A stretch of 64,000 bases of DNA from NCBI RefSeq assembly GCF_014904755.1, contig NZ_JACZFQ010000043.1, positions 1 through 64,000 on the forward strand, in the 5' to 3' direction. The notes beneath the pieces were generated by a model. It saw nothing but the letters and a program-made list of their open reading frames with translations. It made no database searches and was not told the DNA's origin. Below are positions 16,719 through 25,277 of the stretch, in pieces. The translations under genes and the position numbers were made by a program. Source of the stretch: Neoluteolibacter marinus (GTDB lineage: Bacteria > Verrucomicrobiota > Verrucomicrobiia > Verrucomicrobiales > Akkermansiaceae). Position 1 is the first letter of the stretch; every line of letters starts with the position of its first letter.

Positions 16719-17405
16719 TCAGCGTGAAGTTCCGCGGATCTTCACGTGCCGGAACTCGCCGAGATCGTCAAAGGAGCCGAGGCCGATTTGCCCCCACTCC
16801 AGGGTCTTGTCACGGGCGGTCAGGACGGGGCGTTTCATGTCGTCGAACCAGACCCCGATGTCCCCGGTCGCCGTGTTGCGGACGATCTTCACCCGATGCC
16901 ACTTGCCCTTTTGCCAAGGGGTGCCGGTGGTCCGGTAGGTGGTGATCGGCCGGCGGTCGGCGTTGTCGACGAGGTGGATCTGGTGATGCGGTTCGTCGGC
17001 CTTCTCCCCGAGGTGGGCGTAGTAGAAGCGGTTCTCGTCGCTGCGGCCGAACGCGATGCAGAGATCGTTGTTGCCGGCATCGAACTTGGTGAGCCGGACT
17101 TCCGCGGTGAGGGTGAAGTCCTTCCACTCCCGTCCGCTGAGCCAGGCGAGATTCAGCGGGCTGCGGAACTTGGGCTTGGTGGATGACTGGGCGATGAGAT
17201 GGAGCACCGCGTCCGCGCCGGTGCCGGTCCATTGCCATGCCGCGGGATCGGCGGGGATCCACTTGGCGGGATCGCTGAAGAGGTCGACCTCGAGGTTCGC
17301 CGACCGGCTGCTTCCGGTGCAACAGGCCGGGATCGTCACGGCGGGTGGCTCCGCGGCCAGCAAGGGCAGCGTGAACAGCAAAGGGAGCAGGCGCGGCAGG
17401 AACAT
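16719..17405 (-). CDS. Secreted LamG/DUF1080-like protein
   Basis: A 228-residue protein with a Sec signal peptide (MFLPRLLPLLFTLPLLAA). The mature part has the features of concanavalin-like DUF1080 or 3-keto-disaccharide hydrolase-type domains: SGREWKDFTLTAEVRLTKFDAGNNDLCIAFGR, HHQIHLVDN, GKWHRVKIVRN, and a GQIGLGSFDDLGEFRHVKIRG ending. These folds are common in Verrucomicrobiota and Planctomycetota and often bind or process sugars. The domain call is by pattern, and an enzymatic activity is not shown. The gene converges with the lipoprotein gene and diverges from the SpoIIE phosphatase gene. Confidence 0.75.
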   Translation of the reverse strand: MFLPRLLPLLFTLPLLAAEPPAVTIPACCTGSSRSANLEVDLFSDPAKWIPADPAAWQWTGTGADAVLHLIAQSSTKPKFRSPLNLAWLSGREWKDFTLTAEVRLTKFDAGNNDLCIAFGRSDENRFYYAHLGEKADEPHHQIHLVDNADRRPITTYRTTGTPWQKGKWHRVKIVRNTATGDIGVWFDDMKRPVLTARDKTLEWGQIGLGSFDDLGEFRHVKIRGTSR

Positions 17406-17511
17406 GCCGTCAACCTGCGCGATCGCCGGGCGGGATCAAGCGGCCATTGTTTCCCGGGAGAACGGGAAATCGCATTGCCGCTCAGGGAATGTGATGCTTT
17501 TCTCAGGATCC

Positions 17512-19134
17512 ATGAGTCACCCGGATGAAGCCCAAGGGAGCTGCGCGGAGGAAGCGGCGCGGCTGATGCTGGCCTTGAAAGCGTCGAACGAGGGCATCTG
17601 GGACTGGTGGACGGGCAAGCCGGAGATCTACTACTCGCGGCGCATTCTGGAGTTCTTCCAGTGCAGCGCCTCGACGGCGCCGAACATTTTCCTCGAGCCG
17701 CATGAGATGGTCTGCCCGGAGGACCGCGAGCGATTTTCGAGGGCCCTCGCAAATGCCCTGGATCCGGGCGGCCCGGAATTGTTTTCGATCGATTGCCGGC
17801 TCAAGACCGGCGGGGACGAGTGGGTGTGGCTGCGGATCCGCGGCACGGTGGTGCGCGCGCGTGGCGGCGAGGCCCAGCGGATCGCCGGGTCGATGATCGA
17901 CATCTCCCGCCGCAAGGCCGCGGAGGCGCAGATCGAGGAGGAGCGGCACATCCTGCGCAACCTGATCGACCGTGTCCCGCTGCAGGTCTACTTCAAGGAC
18001 CTGGAGTCGAGGTTCGTGCTGGTGAACCGGCAGATGGCCGAGTGGAACGGCCAGCCGAGCCCGGAGTCGGTGGTCGGCAAGCACGACCGGGATTTCTTCG
18101 CCTCCGCGCACTGGATGGAAGCGGACGCCGACGAGAAGAAGATCATGGCGACCGGTCATGCCATCACCGGCAAGCTGGAGCACGAGATCCGCGAGGACGG
18201 CAAGGAGACCTGGGTGCTCTCGTCGAAGTTCCCGTGGATCGACCGCGGCGGCCAGATGCAGGGCACCTTCGGGGTGTCCAGCGACGTGACCGAGCTGGTG
18301 GAGGCCAAGCAGCAGGCGGACAGCTACGCCAGCGAGCTCGCGATCCGCAACCAGGCCTACGAGGAGGAACTCCAGCTCGCCCGCGAAATCCAGCAGACGC
18401 TCGCCGGTTCGAGTTTCCCTGACATCGGTCGCAACGGCACCACACTGCGCTTCGGTGCCCGCTACCTGCCGATCACCGGCATGGCCGGGGACTTTTTCGA
18501 GATCCTCAGGATTTCCGACGACACCGCCGGCGTGCTGATCTGCGACGTGATGGGTCACGGCGTCCGGTCGGCACTGGTGGTGGCGATGCTCCGCGGTTTG
18601 CTGGAAAAGCAGCGCCGCAGTGCCGCGGACCCTTCGGCATTCCTGCACGGCCTGAACATCGGGCTGAATTCCATCCTCGACCGGGCCGGGGCGACGATGT
18701 TCGCGACCGCCTTTTATGCGGTCCTCGATCTCGGCGCCGGAACGCTGCGCTATGCCTGCGCCGGACACCCCGGAGCCATCGCGACCGGACCGGGCGGCGT
18801 GAAGCAGCTGGCGTCGACCCGCAAGGAAAAGGGGCCCGGGCTGGGATTGATGCCGAAAGCGGAGTATCCCGCAGGGGAGGTGCAGCTTTCGGACGTCGAC
18901 CGGATTCTGCTCTTCACCGATGGCATCCTCGAGGCCGAGAACGAGGCGGGTGAGCCCTTCCTCGAGAAGCGATTGATGGCGACCGCCTCCGAGTGCGCCA
19001 AGGAGACCCTGGAGGGCATGCTGGACATCGTGCTGAACCGGGTCCTCCATTATTCGGAGGGCCATCATTTCGATGACGACGTCTGCCTGCTCGGCGTCGA
19101 GCTGATGCCGATGCCGGCCGCCATCAAGTGCTGA
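17512..19134 (+). CDS. PAS-PAS-SpoIIE/RsbU-type serine phosphatase
   Basis: A 540-residue cytoplasmic signalling protein. Two PAS domains (about 20-140 and 150-265; the second begins LIDRVPLQVYFKDLESRFVLVN) are followed by a short coiled coil with a linker (ELQLAREIQQTL) and a PP2C-type SpoIIE phosphatase. Metal-binding motifs are present: MAGDFFE, CDVMGHGV, FTDGILEAEN and DDDVCLLG. Such proteins dephosphorylate anti-anti-sigma factors in partner-switching pathways; no antisigma genes lie nearby. The ATG at 17512 is preceded by AGGA at a good distance, which makes it the best start. Its last 11 bp overlap the convergent DUF2452 gene. Confidence 0.88.
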   Translation: MSHPDEAQGSCAEEAARLMLALKASNEGIWDWWTGKPEIYYSRRILEFFQCSASTAPNIFLEPHEMVCPEDRERFSRALANALDPGGPELFSIDCRLKTGGDEWVWLRIRGTVVRARGGEAQRIAGSMIDISRRKAAEAQIEEERHILRNLIDRVPLQVYFKDLESRFVLVNRQMAEWNGQPSPESVVGKHDRDFFASAHWMEADADEKKIMATGHAITGKLEHEIREDGKETWVLSSKFPWIDRGGQMQGTFGVSSDVTELVEAKQQADSYASELAIRNQAYEEELQLAREIQQTLAGSSFPDIGRNGTTLRFGARYLPITGMAGDFFEILRISDDTAGVLICDVMGHGVRSALVVAMLRGLLEKQRRSAADPSAFLHGLNIGLNSILDRAGATMFATAFYAVLDLGAGTLRYACAGHPGAIATGPGGVKQLASTRKEKGPGLGLMPKAEYPAGEVQLSDVDRILLFTDGILEAENEAGEPFLEKRLMATASECAKETLEGMLDIVLNRVLHYSEGHHFDDDVCLLGVELMPMPAAIKC

Positions 19135-19522
19135 ACAGCTCGCGGGGATCAACGCCTTCGCCGGCGGCCACAAGCTGCCACTGGCGGTCGACGTTGAGCC
19201 GGAACGAGCCGAGGTGGGGCATCGACCACTGGTCCGGGCCGATCATCGAGAGCATCCGGCGGCCGCGCGACTCATAGAGGTGATAGGTTTCCCCGACGAC
19301 GGGTTCGAACTGGATCTGGGCCTCGTAGACCAGCTTGTTCCAGTTGAAGTGGTCGATGGCGGCGAGGTACTGCTCGCGTAGTTCGATCAGCTTCTGCTGG
19401 AGATCGCGCTCGACCTCGGCGATGCCGCGCGCCTTGAAGGAGCTCAGGTCGGTCGGCACGATCCGCGGGCTCAGGGTGGACGCGGGGTAGGGCAGGAAAG
19501 CGCGGGAGGGCGGCTCGGACAT
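19124..19522 (-). CDS. DUF2452 family protein
   Basis: A 132-residue protein with the features of DUF2452: an N-terminal PYP-like segment, the central IELREQYLAAIDHFNWNKLVYEAQIQFEP helix-strand pattern, and GETYHLY followed by LSMIGP and WxxP. The function of the family is unknown. ATG at 19522 is chosen because the longer upstream frame has low-complexity arginine/proline composition and is not convincing. The 3' end overlaps the SpoIIE phosphatase gene by 11 bp tail to tail. The gene follows the ferredoxin gene on the same strand by about 45 bp and may be cotranscribed with it. Confidence 0.8.
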   Translation of the reverse strand: MSEPPSRAFLPYPASTLSPRIVPTDLSSFKARGIAEVERDLQQKLIELREQYLAAIDHFNWNKLVYEAQIQFEPVVGETYHLYESRGRRMLSMIGPDQWSMPHLGSFRLNVDRQWQLVAAGEGVDPRELFST

Positions 19523-19566
19523 GGCGTGGATTCCTTCGTTCCGGCGAGGTGGGGGCGCAAATGAAA

Positions 19567-19914
19567 TCAGGAGCCGTGGATCCGGAACTCCTCGACCGTG
19601 GTGCCGCCGACCAGGTGCTCGGTGACGATGCGCTCCAGCACCTCGGGGGTGCAGGAGTGGTACCAGACGCCGTCCGGATAGACCACGGCGACCGGGCCGC
19701 GGATGCAGACGCGCAGGCAGTCGGCCTTGCTGCGGAGGATCAGGGGGGCGTCCTTGCCGAGTTGCGCGAGCCGCTGCTTGAGGAAGTCCCAGGACGCGAG
19801 GCCCTGGGCGGGGTCGCAGCACTTCGGCTTGGAGGCATCGGCGCAGAGGAAGATGTGCTTTTCCCCGCGTCCCACCCCGGCGGCACGGGCGGCGGCTTCG
19901 AGTTCGGCGTCCAT
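19567..19914 (-). CDS. Thioredoxin-like [2Fe-2S] ferredoxin
   Basis: A 115-residue protein of the thioredoxin-like ferredoxin family. Four cysteines suitable for a [2Fe-2S] cluster are visible: HIFLCAD, KCCDP, DCLRVC and the [10 protein letters not shown] region. The core [25 protein letters not shown] is highly characteristic, as is the C-terminal EHLVGGTTV. These proteins are thought to be electron carriers. No redox partner lies close by; the next minus-strand gene is the DUF2452 gene. The upstream side faces the first copy of the palindromic repeat. Confidence 0.9.
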   Translation of the reverse strand: MDAELEAAARAAGVGRGEKHIFLCADASKPKCCDPAQGLASWDFLKQRLAQLGKDAPLILRSKADCLRVCIRGPVAVVYPDGVWYHSCTPEVLERIVTEHLVGGTTVEEFRIHGS

Positions 19915-20001
19915 GGCGGGGATCCGCTTAGCGGGCCGGCGGCGAATGTCCAGTTTGGGTGGGGGCTGGCTTGTCTGCGGGAGGTGGGATTTTTTAGTGG
20001 T

Positions 20002-20170
20002 CGCGGCGTAGCCGCCCTTGGACTGCGGCGATCCTTCGCCGCTCTTCGCAACTTGTAGGGTTGCCTGTAGCGACTGTCGGGGTCCCTTTCGCCTGATGTC
20101 TGTAAGTCCGCCTCATCCTACATTCGAAAGCGGCGAAGGATCGCCGCAGTCCAAGGGCAGCTGCGCCGCG
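20002..20170. repeat. Long palindromic repeat, copy 1
   Basis: A left arm (20002-20048) and right arm (20125-20170) of about 46 bp are nearly perfect reverse complements, differing at only a few positions, around a 76-bp interior that has a smaller GTAGG/CCTAC inner pairing. The arms are related to those of the repeat at 22151-22337 (shared core GGACTGC, GCGAT and TTCGC). The region 20171-20416 shows no gene or clear promoter. Total size, no coding content and terminal inverted arms fit a MITE-like or structured REP element. Confidence 0.85.
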
Positions 20171-20416
20171 GTCATGTGGAGGAATCTAAAGAACGAGTGG
20201 TGCGGAACGATTGGGGTTGAACAATCGACTCTCTTGGGGAATCTAGCGCGGTCATGTTGATGGCATTCGTTCATAGCTGAGTTGGTCGGGACCTGCGCTT
20301 GTTTCGCGGTCCCCTTGATTTCCGCGCCGTCCCTAGCGGCGCGTTGAACCGCGATTGCGCAACCCCTTTCCCGGGCACCGGCGCGCCGCGATTTCCGATT
20401 CCAACTCTGCCATGTC

Positions 20417-21733
20417 ATGTCATTCCACCGATCCCGGACGGGAGCGGATCTCTCCATCGTCTCCGGCATCATTGCCGGCCGGCCGTGGGTCGCCGCGACC
20501 GTCAAGAATCCTCATCTCCGCAAACACGGCCGCGCCTTGGGCCGAACCTTCCGCCAGGGGCGGGCGGTGACCGATGAGCTCCGCGGGCCTTGCCTGCGGC
20601 TGTTCGAGTCAGTTGCCCGTCAAAGCCAATTGCTTGTCCGCGGCCATCCGTTGGAGCGCGATCTGGTGCCGATGCTGGTCCGGGTCGCCGCCTATGCCGC
20701 CGAATGGCTGCGTCCGCCGGAGGCCTGGCGAGCTCCCGCAGGCGCGGCTCCGAAAGAGCAGTGGGAGGATCTGCTGCGTCACCTCTTCGTCGAGTGGCCG
20801 ATGCCAGGGTTTTTCTATTCGGCGTGGCGGGTCCGCGGGGATCTGCGTGTTTTGGAGCGCGACTGGTTCTGCCATGTCGGGGGCGGCGGGAGTTGGCGGA
20901 AAGCGGTGGATTTCCCGCCATCGATCAGCAGCCGGGCGGTTCATCACGCGCTGATGGCACCCGCGGACCTGACGATCCGGCAGGCGCTGCGCTGGGGTCA
21001 GCTGATGGCTCTCGGTGCACCGCAGGCGCTGGTCGACGACGTGCTCGGAAGCGGCATGGTGGGTGACCTTTCCAACGATGCCGTGTGGTCGAGGTTGTTC
21101 GCGAAACTCGTCGCGGCGGGGGATTTTGACGCGCGGGAGTTCGGCGTGATCGCCGACGTGCTTCTCGAATTGATGGCGCACTTTCATTTCAACTTTGTCC
21201 GGCGGTTGTTGGACAGGCCGCTCGCGGAGCTGCGCCGGCACGCCTTCGGTCGTTGGCGGGGTCTCCTGGCAGCGGCCGCGGCGGAGGGAATCCGCTTTCG
21301 GAATCCGGATGTCACCCGGACGGGCTTGCGGGCGGAACTGCGTCACCTGACCGAAGCGGCTTGGGAACCGATGCCGGGTATCGCTCGGTTCGAAGTCGAG
21401 CGTCGCGAGCAGGGGGTGGAAAAATCATCGGTCTGGTGGATCGGCGAACGTCTCAATCACGCCCAGCTGATGGCCGAGGGCCGCGAAATGAGGCATTGTG
21501 TGAGCGGCTATTGGCGGCGCTGCCGGAGCGGTCGATCCGCGATCTTTTCGCTCCGCCAGTTGCACCCGGCGGTGGCTCCCGAGCGGGTGGTCTCGCGCTT
21601 GACGATCGAGGTGGATCGGGGGACCCGCCGGATCGTCCAGGCGCGCGGCAAATGGAACCGTTGGCCGGACGAAATGGAGTTCGGGATCCTTGCCGAGTGG
21701 GCCCGTTCAAATGGCCTAGGGTTGGCGGTGTGA
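20417..21733 (+). CDS. PcfJ-domain protein
   Basis: A 438-residue protein with a C-terminal PcfJ-like domain: WWIGERLNHAQLMAEGREMRHCVSGY (about residues 342-367), then SAIFSLR, RLTIEVDRGTRRIVQARGKWNR. The rest is helical and rich in Arg/Ala with no recognised fold. PcfJ takes its name from the enterococcal plasmid pCF10, but chromosomal homologues of unknown function are common. No conjugation genes are near. Its stop is overlapped by the GTG start of the next gene. The pair is bracketed by two related palindromic repeats, so it may be an accessory block. ATG at 20417 is the first good start; it has no Shine-Dalgarno sequence. Confidence 0.78.
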   Translation: MSFHRSRTGADLSIVSGIIAGRPWVAATVKNPHLRKHGRALGRTFRQGRAVTDELRGPCLRLFESVARQSQLLVRGHPLERDLVPMLVRVAAYAAEWLRPPEAWRAPAGAAPKEQWEDLLRHLFVEWPMPGFFYSAWRVRGDLRVLERDWFCHVGGGGSWRKAVDFPPSISSRAVHHALMAPADLTIRQALRWGQLMALGAPQALVDDVLGSGMVGDLSNDAVWSRLFAKLVAAGDFDAREFGVIADVLLELMAHFHFNFVRRLLDRPLAELRRHAFGRWRGLLAAAAAEGIRFRNPDVTRTGLRAELRHLTEAAWEPMPGIARFEVERREQGVEKSSVWWIGERLNHAQLMAEGREMRHCVSGYWRRCRSGRSAIFSLRQLHPAVAPERVVSRLTIEVDRGTRRIVQARGKWNRWPDEMEFGILAEWARSNGLGLAV

Positions 21734-22149
21734 GCTGGGCATTATCGGGTCGAGGAAAGGGGCAGTGTCAGAAGATACGATTTCGCTTGTGGCGCTCGAA
21801 GGCGTTTTGGTTCGGGCTGCCGGGGCTGGTATTCTTGGTTTGGGCGTGGTTGGATTCGTTCTCGAACTGGGGGAGGGCGTGGTCGGCGCCAGGTAGTTGT
21901 GGAGTCGGAAGCTGGCAGGGGAATCTGTATGGGGTGAAGGAAGCAGGAGCTGGAATAAGTTGGGGAAGTCCGAGGGCAAGGTATGGGCCGAAAGGGCAAA
22001 TGGCCCACGTGGCGGCCCGTTTGAAGATGGATCCGAGGTATCATTATTTGTCCGTGCCGTACCCGGTGGTGGTGGGCGGATACGTGCTAGCCTGGGCGCG
22101 GCTGCTGGTCTGGCGGGCCCGGAAATACCGGAAGGTGTCTCTCGATTGA
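21730..22149 (+). CDS. Small membrane protein coupled to the PcfJ gene
   Basis: A 139-residue protein of unknown function. It has a hydrophobic segment (about 23-42, FWFGLPGLVFLVWAWLD) followed by a polar middle region, and a second hydrophobic segment near the end (YPVVVGGYVLAWARLLVW) with a basic tail (RARKYRK). The layout suggests an inner-membrane protein whose central loop is outside. The GTG start overlaps the PcfJ stop by 4 nt, which argues for coupled translation; a downstream TTG at 21787 would still keep the first hydrophobic segment. The stop codon is only 1 bp before the second palindromic repeat. Confidence 0.6.
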   Translation: MSWALSGRGKGQCQKIRFRLWRSKAFWFGLPGLVFLVWAWLDSFSNWGRAWSAPGSCGVGSWQGNLYGVKEAGAGISWGSPRARYGPKGQMAHVAARLKMDPRYHYLSVPYPVVVGGYVLAWARLLVWRARKYRKVSLD

Positions 22150-22150
22150 C

Positions 22151-22337
22151 CCGCGGCGCAGCCGCCTTCGGACTGCTGCGATGATTCGCAGCTTTGGAAT
22201 GACGGGCGCGGCGGTCTGCCGGGTAGGCATACAGCGATCCCCGAAGGCTGCCTTCACCCGATCCCAGCGGCGAGCATTGCCTTGCACTCGGGTAAGCTGC
22301 GAATGATCGCAGCAGTCCGAAGGCGGCTGCGCCGCGG
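22151..22337. repeat. Long palindromic repeat, copy 2
   Basis: Two 44-bp arms (22151-22194 and 22294-22337) match as reverse complements at 43 of 44 positions, around a 99-bp interior. They share the core of copy 1 at 20002-20170 with small differences. The element lies between the end of the small membrane-protein gene and the end of the lpxC-fabZ gene, so it is transcribed into from both sides and could form a large hairpin in RNA. Confidence 0.88.
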
Positions 22338-22356
22338 ACCATGGAGAAGAGCGGGG

Positions 22357-23670
22357 CTACTGCGCGACCAGAGCGAACTTGAGCTCGGCCTCCGAGGCGA
22401 CTTCGCCATTGACGAGGCAGCGGCAGCGGGTCTGGCCGATGGAGCCGCGGATCTTGATAACCTCGGACTCGATGTAGAGGGTATCGCCCGGAAGGACGGG
22501 GCGACGCCATTTGACGCTGTCCGCGCTCATGAAGTAGCCGATCTTGCCGGCGTTCTCCGGCTTGCGGAGCATGAGGACGCTGGAGACTTGGGCCATGGCT
22601 TCCAATTGGAGGACGCCGGGCATGATCGGGTGGCCGGGGAAGTGGCCGGGGAAGAAGGGCTCGTTGAAGGTGACGTTCTTCACGCCGGTGCACTTGGTGT
22701 CGCCGACCATGTCGATGATCCGGTCCACCAGCAGGAAGGGGTAACGGTGGGGCAGGATCTTGAGGACGTCGTTGATGTCGAGGACGGTCTCGCCGGTGGG
22801 CAGGGCGAAGGGCGCGGCCAGCGAGCGCATGCGGGCGTATTCGCGCTTGAGGGTGGCGGCGAGCTTGGAGTTCGGGCCGTGGCCTGGCTTGACGGCGATC
22901 ACGTGGCCGAGGATGCGCTTGCCGGAGAGGATGAGGTCGCCGATGACGTCGAGCGCCTTGTGGCGGGCGAATTCGTTGGTGAAGCGCAGCGGTTCCTTGG
23001 TCATCACCTGCTCGCCGCGGATGACGATGGCGCTCTCGAGCGAGCCGCCCTTGATCAGGCCCTTGTCGAGCAGCGGCTTGACGTCCTCGTAGAAGACGAA
23101 GGTGCGGGCCGGGGCGATCTCCTTCTCGTAGGTCTCCGGGGAGACCTCGGCGGAGAAATACTGGGTGAAGCGGCCTTCGGGGCCGACATTGGTGACGGAG
23201 ACGCGAAAGGTCTTGGAAGGAACGATGGTGATCAGGGTGCCGTCGCCGCTTTCCTGGTGGATCGGCTCGCGGATTTCCCAGATCTTGCGCGGGGCATCCT
23301 GCGGGGCGAGGCCGGCTTTCTTGATGAGCTCGACGAAAGGCCGGGCGGAGCCGTCGCCGATCGGCGGCTCGTTGGCGTCCATCTCGATGATGGCATTGTC
23401 GACGCCCATCCCGGTGAGGGCCGAAAGCACGTGCTCGACGGTGTGCACCTTGACCGAGCCCTCGGCGATGGTGGTGGCGCGCTCGACGGTCTGGACCTTG
23501 TCGGCGTCGGCGTCGATGAAGGGCTGGTCGGGCAGGTCGATGCGGCGGAACTTGAAGCCGTGGTCGGCGGGAGCGGGCTTGAGGGTGAGCGAAACCTTGG
23601 CACCGGTGTGGAGGGAAGTTCCTTCCAGGGTGGCGGTGGAGGCGAGGGTGTGCTGCACGTCGGCGGACAT
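22357..23670 (-). CDS. Bifunctional LpxC-FabZ (UDP-3-O-acyl-GlcNAc deacetylase / 3-hydroxyacyl-ACP dehydratase)
   Basis: A 437-residue fusion of two cytoplasmic enzymes. The N-terminal LpxC part commits sugar to lipid A; zinc ligands fit HTVEHVLSAL and the FARHKALDVIGDL region (His and Asp). The C-terminal FabZ part (about 295-437) begins at the LPHRYPFLLVDR motif and has the FPGHFPGHPIMPG catalytic hairpin with His and the Glu helix QLEAMAQ; it dehydrates hydroxyacyl-ACP in fatty acid synthesis. The two enzymes compete for the same acyl-ACP, so fusion may balance lipid A and phospholipid supply. The fusion is known in Bacteroidota and other lineages. It is divergent from the pseudouridine synthase gene. 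Confidence 0.95.
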   Translation of the reverse strand: MSADVQHTLASTATLEGTSLHTGAKVSLTLKPAPADHGFKFRRIDLPDQPFIDADADKVQTVERATTIAEGSVKVHTVEHVLSALTGMGVDNAIIEMDANEPPIGDGSARPFVELIKKAGLAPQDAPRKIWEIREPIHQESGDGTLITIVPSKTFRVSVTNVGPEGRFTQYFSAEVSPETYEKEIAPARTFVFYEDVKPLLDKGLIKGGSLESAIVIRGEQVMTKEPLRFTNEFARHKALDVIGDLILSGKRILGHVIAVKPGHGPNSKLAATLKREYARMRSLAAPFALPTGETVLDINDVLKILPHRYPFLLVDRIIDMVGDTKCTGVKNVTFNEPFFPGHFPGHPIMPGVLQLEAMAQVSSVLMLRKPENAGKIGYFMSADSVKWRRPVLPGDTLYIESEVIKIRGSIGQTRCRCLVNGEVASEAELKFALVAQ

Positions 23671-23775
23671 GGGGGGAGGGAAAGTTCCACGCGGGAAAGT
23701 TCCAAGTGCCAAATGGAAGACAGTCAGAGATTTCGGCACTGGCCGCGGGGCCGCTTTGCGGGGACGATTGGCAGC

Positions 23776-24507
23776 GTGCGGGCGTGCTGCGAATTCCAGG
23801 TGATCGACGAGTCGGACGACTGGATCGTGGTCGACAAGCCGGCGCCGCTGGTGGTGCACCCGGCGAATGGCAAGGTCGAGCCGACGCTGCTCGGTGGCCT
23901 GGAGGAGTTGCTGGCCTACGATATCGCCAACGGCGCGCGGCTTTCGATCCTGACCCGGCTGGACCGCGAGACCAGCGGTCTGGTGCTGGTGGCCAAGCAT
24001 GCGGCGGCGGCGCGTGAGTTTTCGCTGCAATTTCAGCGCCGCGAGGTGGAGAAGTCCTATCTCGCGGTGGTGCACGGCTGGCCGGAATGGGAGGAGCGGA
24101 GGGTCGAGGCGGCGATTGCAAGGGGTGGCGGCCGCATTTGGTTGCGGCAGGTGGTGGATCCGGCGGGGCGCGACTGCGTGACGGACTTCCGGACCCTGCG
24201 GCGCTTTGAAAATGCGCTGGGCAAGTTCGCGGAAGTGGCCTGTTTCCCGGAAACCGGTCGGATGCACCAGATCCGGGTGCACTTGGAGCATCTGGGGCAT
24301 CCGCTGGTGGGGGACAAGATCTACGGGACCGATGGCAGTCCCTACCTCGAGCAGATGGCGGACGGGCTCTCCGAAGAGTCGGTGGCGGGCCTGATTCTGC
24401 CGCGCCACGCCCTTCATGCTTGCCTGCTTGCGGCGCAGTGGGGAGGGACGAGGCTCGAGTGGCAATCGGGATTGCCGGCGGATTTGACTCGCTTCTGCGG
24501 TCAGTGA
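23776..24507 (+). CDS. RluA-family pseudouridine synthase
   Basis: A 243-residue protein that isomerises uridine in rRNA or tRNA. It has the family's motif I (DDWIVVDKPAPLVVHP), the catalytic RLDRETSGLVLVAK with its Asp, EKSYLAVVHG, and the closing ETGRMHQIRVHLEHLGHPLVGDKIYG. There is no S4 domain. Start is uncertain: GTG at 23776 gives the compact family N-terminus, while an in-frame ATG at 23713 adds 21 residues of low-complexity sequence next to the divergent lpxC-fabZ start. The exact target base cannot be told from sequence. Confidence 0.9.
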   Translation: MRACCEFQVIDESDDWIVVDKPAPLVVHPANGKVEPTLLGGLEELLAYDIANGARLSILTRLDRETSGLVLVAKHAAAAREFSLQFQRREVEKSYLAVVHGWPEWEERRVEAAIARGGGRIWLRQVVDPAGRDCVTDFRTLRRFENALGKFAEVACFPETGRMHQIRVHLEHLGHPLVGDKIYGTDGSPYLEQMADGLSEESVAGLILPRHALHACLLAAQWGGTRLEWQSGLPADLTRFCGQ

Positions 24508-24517
24508 AAGCTGCGGC

Positions 24518-25273
24518 ATGGCCAGCTTGCAGGAAATCGTCGCCTATTTGGACCAGGAATTGAGGATCGCAGAGATCCCCGACTACTCTGGCGCGGTCAA
24601 CGGGCTGCAACTCGAGAATGGCGGAAACGTGACCAAGGTGGTCGCTGCGGTTGACGCCTCATTGCCGGTCGTCGAGGCCGCCACCGCCGCCGGTGCCGAC
24701 CTGCTGGTGGTGCACCACGGGATGTTCTGGCAAGGTGCACAGCCGCTGACCAAAGCGTTTTACCGCAAGATCAAGGCGGCGATGGACGGAGGGATGGCAA
24801 TTTACTCGTCCCACCTGCCCTTGGACGTGCATCCGGCGATGGGAAACAATGCCCTGCTGGCCAAGTCGTTGGGAATGGAAGTCCGGGGTTCCTTTCTTGA
24901 CTGGAAAGGTCAGGATATCGGTCTGCTGGGAGAGCTGAAGTGCGATCGAAGTTGGCTGCAGAAGAAGCTCGAAGGGGTAGTGGGAGGACCCGTGCACCTT
25001 TGTCCCGGTGGTCCGGAGGAAGTCGTCGTGGTCGGGCTGTGCACCGGAGGAGCCGGTTCGGAGGTGGCAGCGGCGGCGGCTCGGGGGGTGGATACTTTCA
25101 TTACCGGCGAGGGTCCGCATTGGAGCTTTCCCTTGGCCGAAGAGCTGGGCGTGAACCTATTTTACGGGGGCCACTATGCGACCGAGACCTTCGGGGTGAA
25201 GGCGCTGGCGGCGGAGCTGGCGAGCAGGTTCGGGCTAGAGTGGGAATTCATCGATCACCCGACCGGGCTTTGA
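24518..25273 (+). CDS. Nif3-like dinuclear metal centre protein
   Basis: A 251-residue member of the Nif3/YbgI family, which forms toroidal hexamers with a dinuclear metal site. Metal-binding segments are seen: LLVVHHGMFW and YSSHLPLDVHPAMGNN near the N-terminal part, and GEGPHWSFPLAEELGVNLFYGGHYATETFGV at the end. Function is still debated (possible hydrolase or metallochaperone). It lies 10 bp after the pseudouridine synthase stop and 4 bp before the glycosylase start, so the three genes are probably an operon. Confidence 0.92.
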   Translation: MASLQEIVAYLDQELRIAEIPDYSGAVNGLQLENGGNVTKVVAAVDASLPVVEAATAAGADLLVVHHGMFWQGAQPLTKAFYRKIKAAMDGGMAIYSSHLPLDVHPAMGNNALLAKSLGMEVRGSFLDWKGQDIGLLGELKCDRSWLQKKLEGVVGGPVHLCPGGPEEVVVVGLCTGGAGSEVAAAAARGVDTFITGEGPHWSFPLAEELGVNLFYGGHYATETFGVKALAAELASRFGLEWEFIDHPTGL

Positions 25274-25277
25274 GGCG

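Noticed and set aside
21253-21729. Upstream extension of the small membrane-protein frame inside the PcfJ gene
   Set aside because: The extension lies out of frame within a recognised PcfJ coding region and is Gly/Arg-rich; the GTG at 21730 explains the second gene better.
20002-22337. Possible CRISPR array or insertion sequence at the paired palindromes
   Set aside because: There are only two copies, each a long inverted repeat rather than short direct repeats, no spacers, and no transposase or cas gene within the window.
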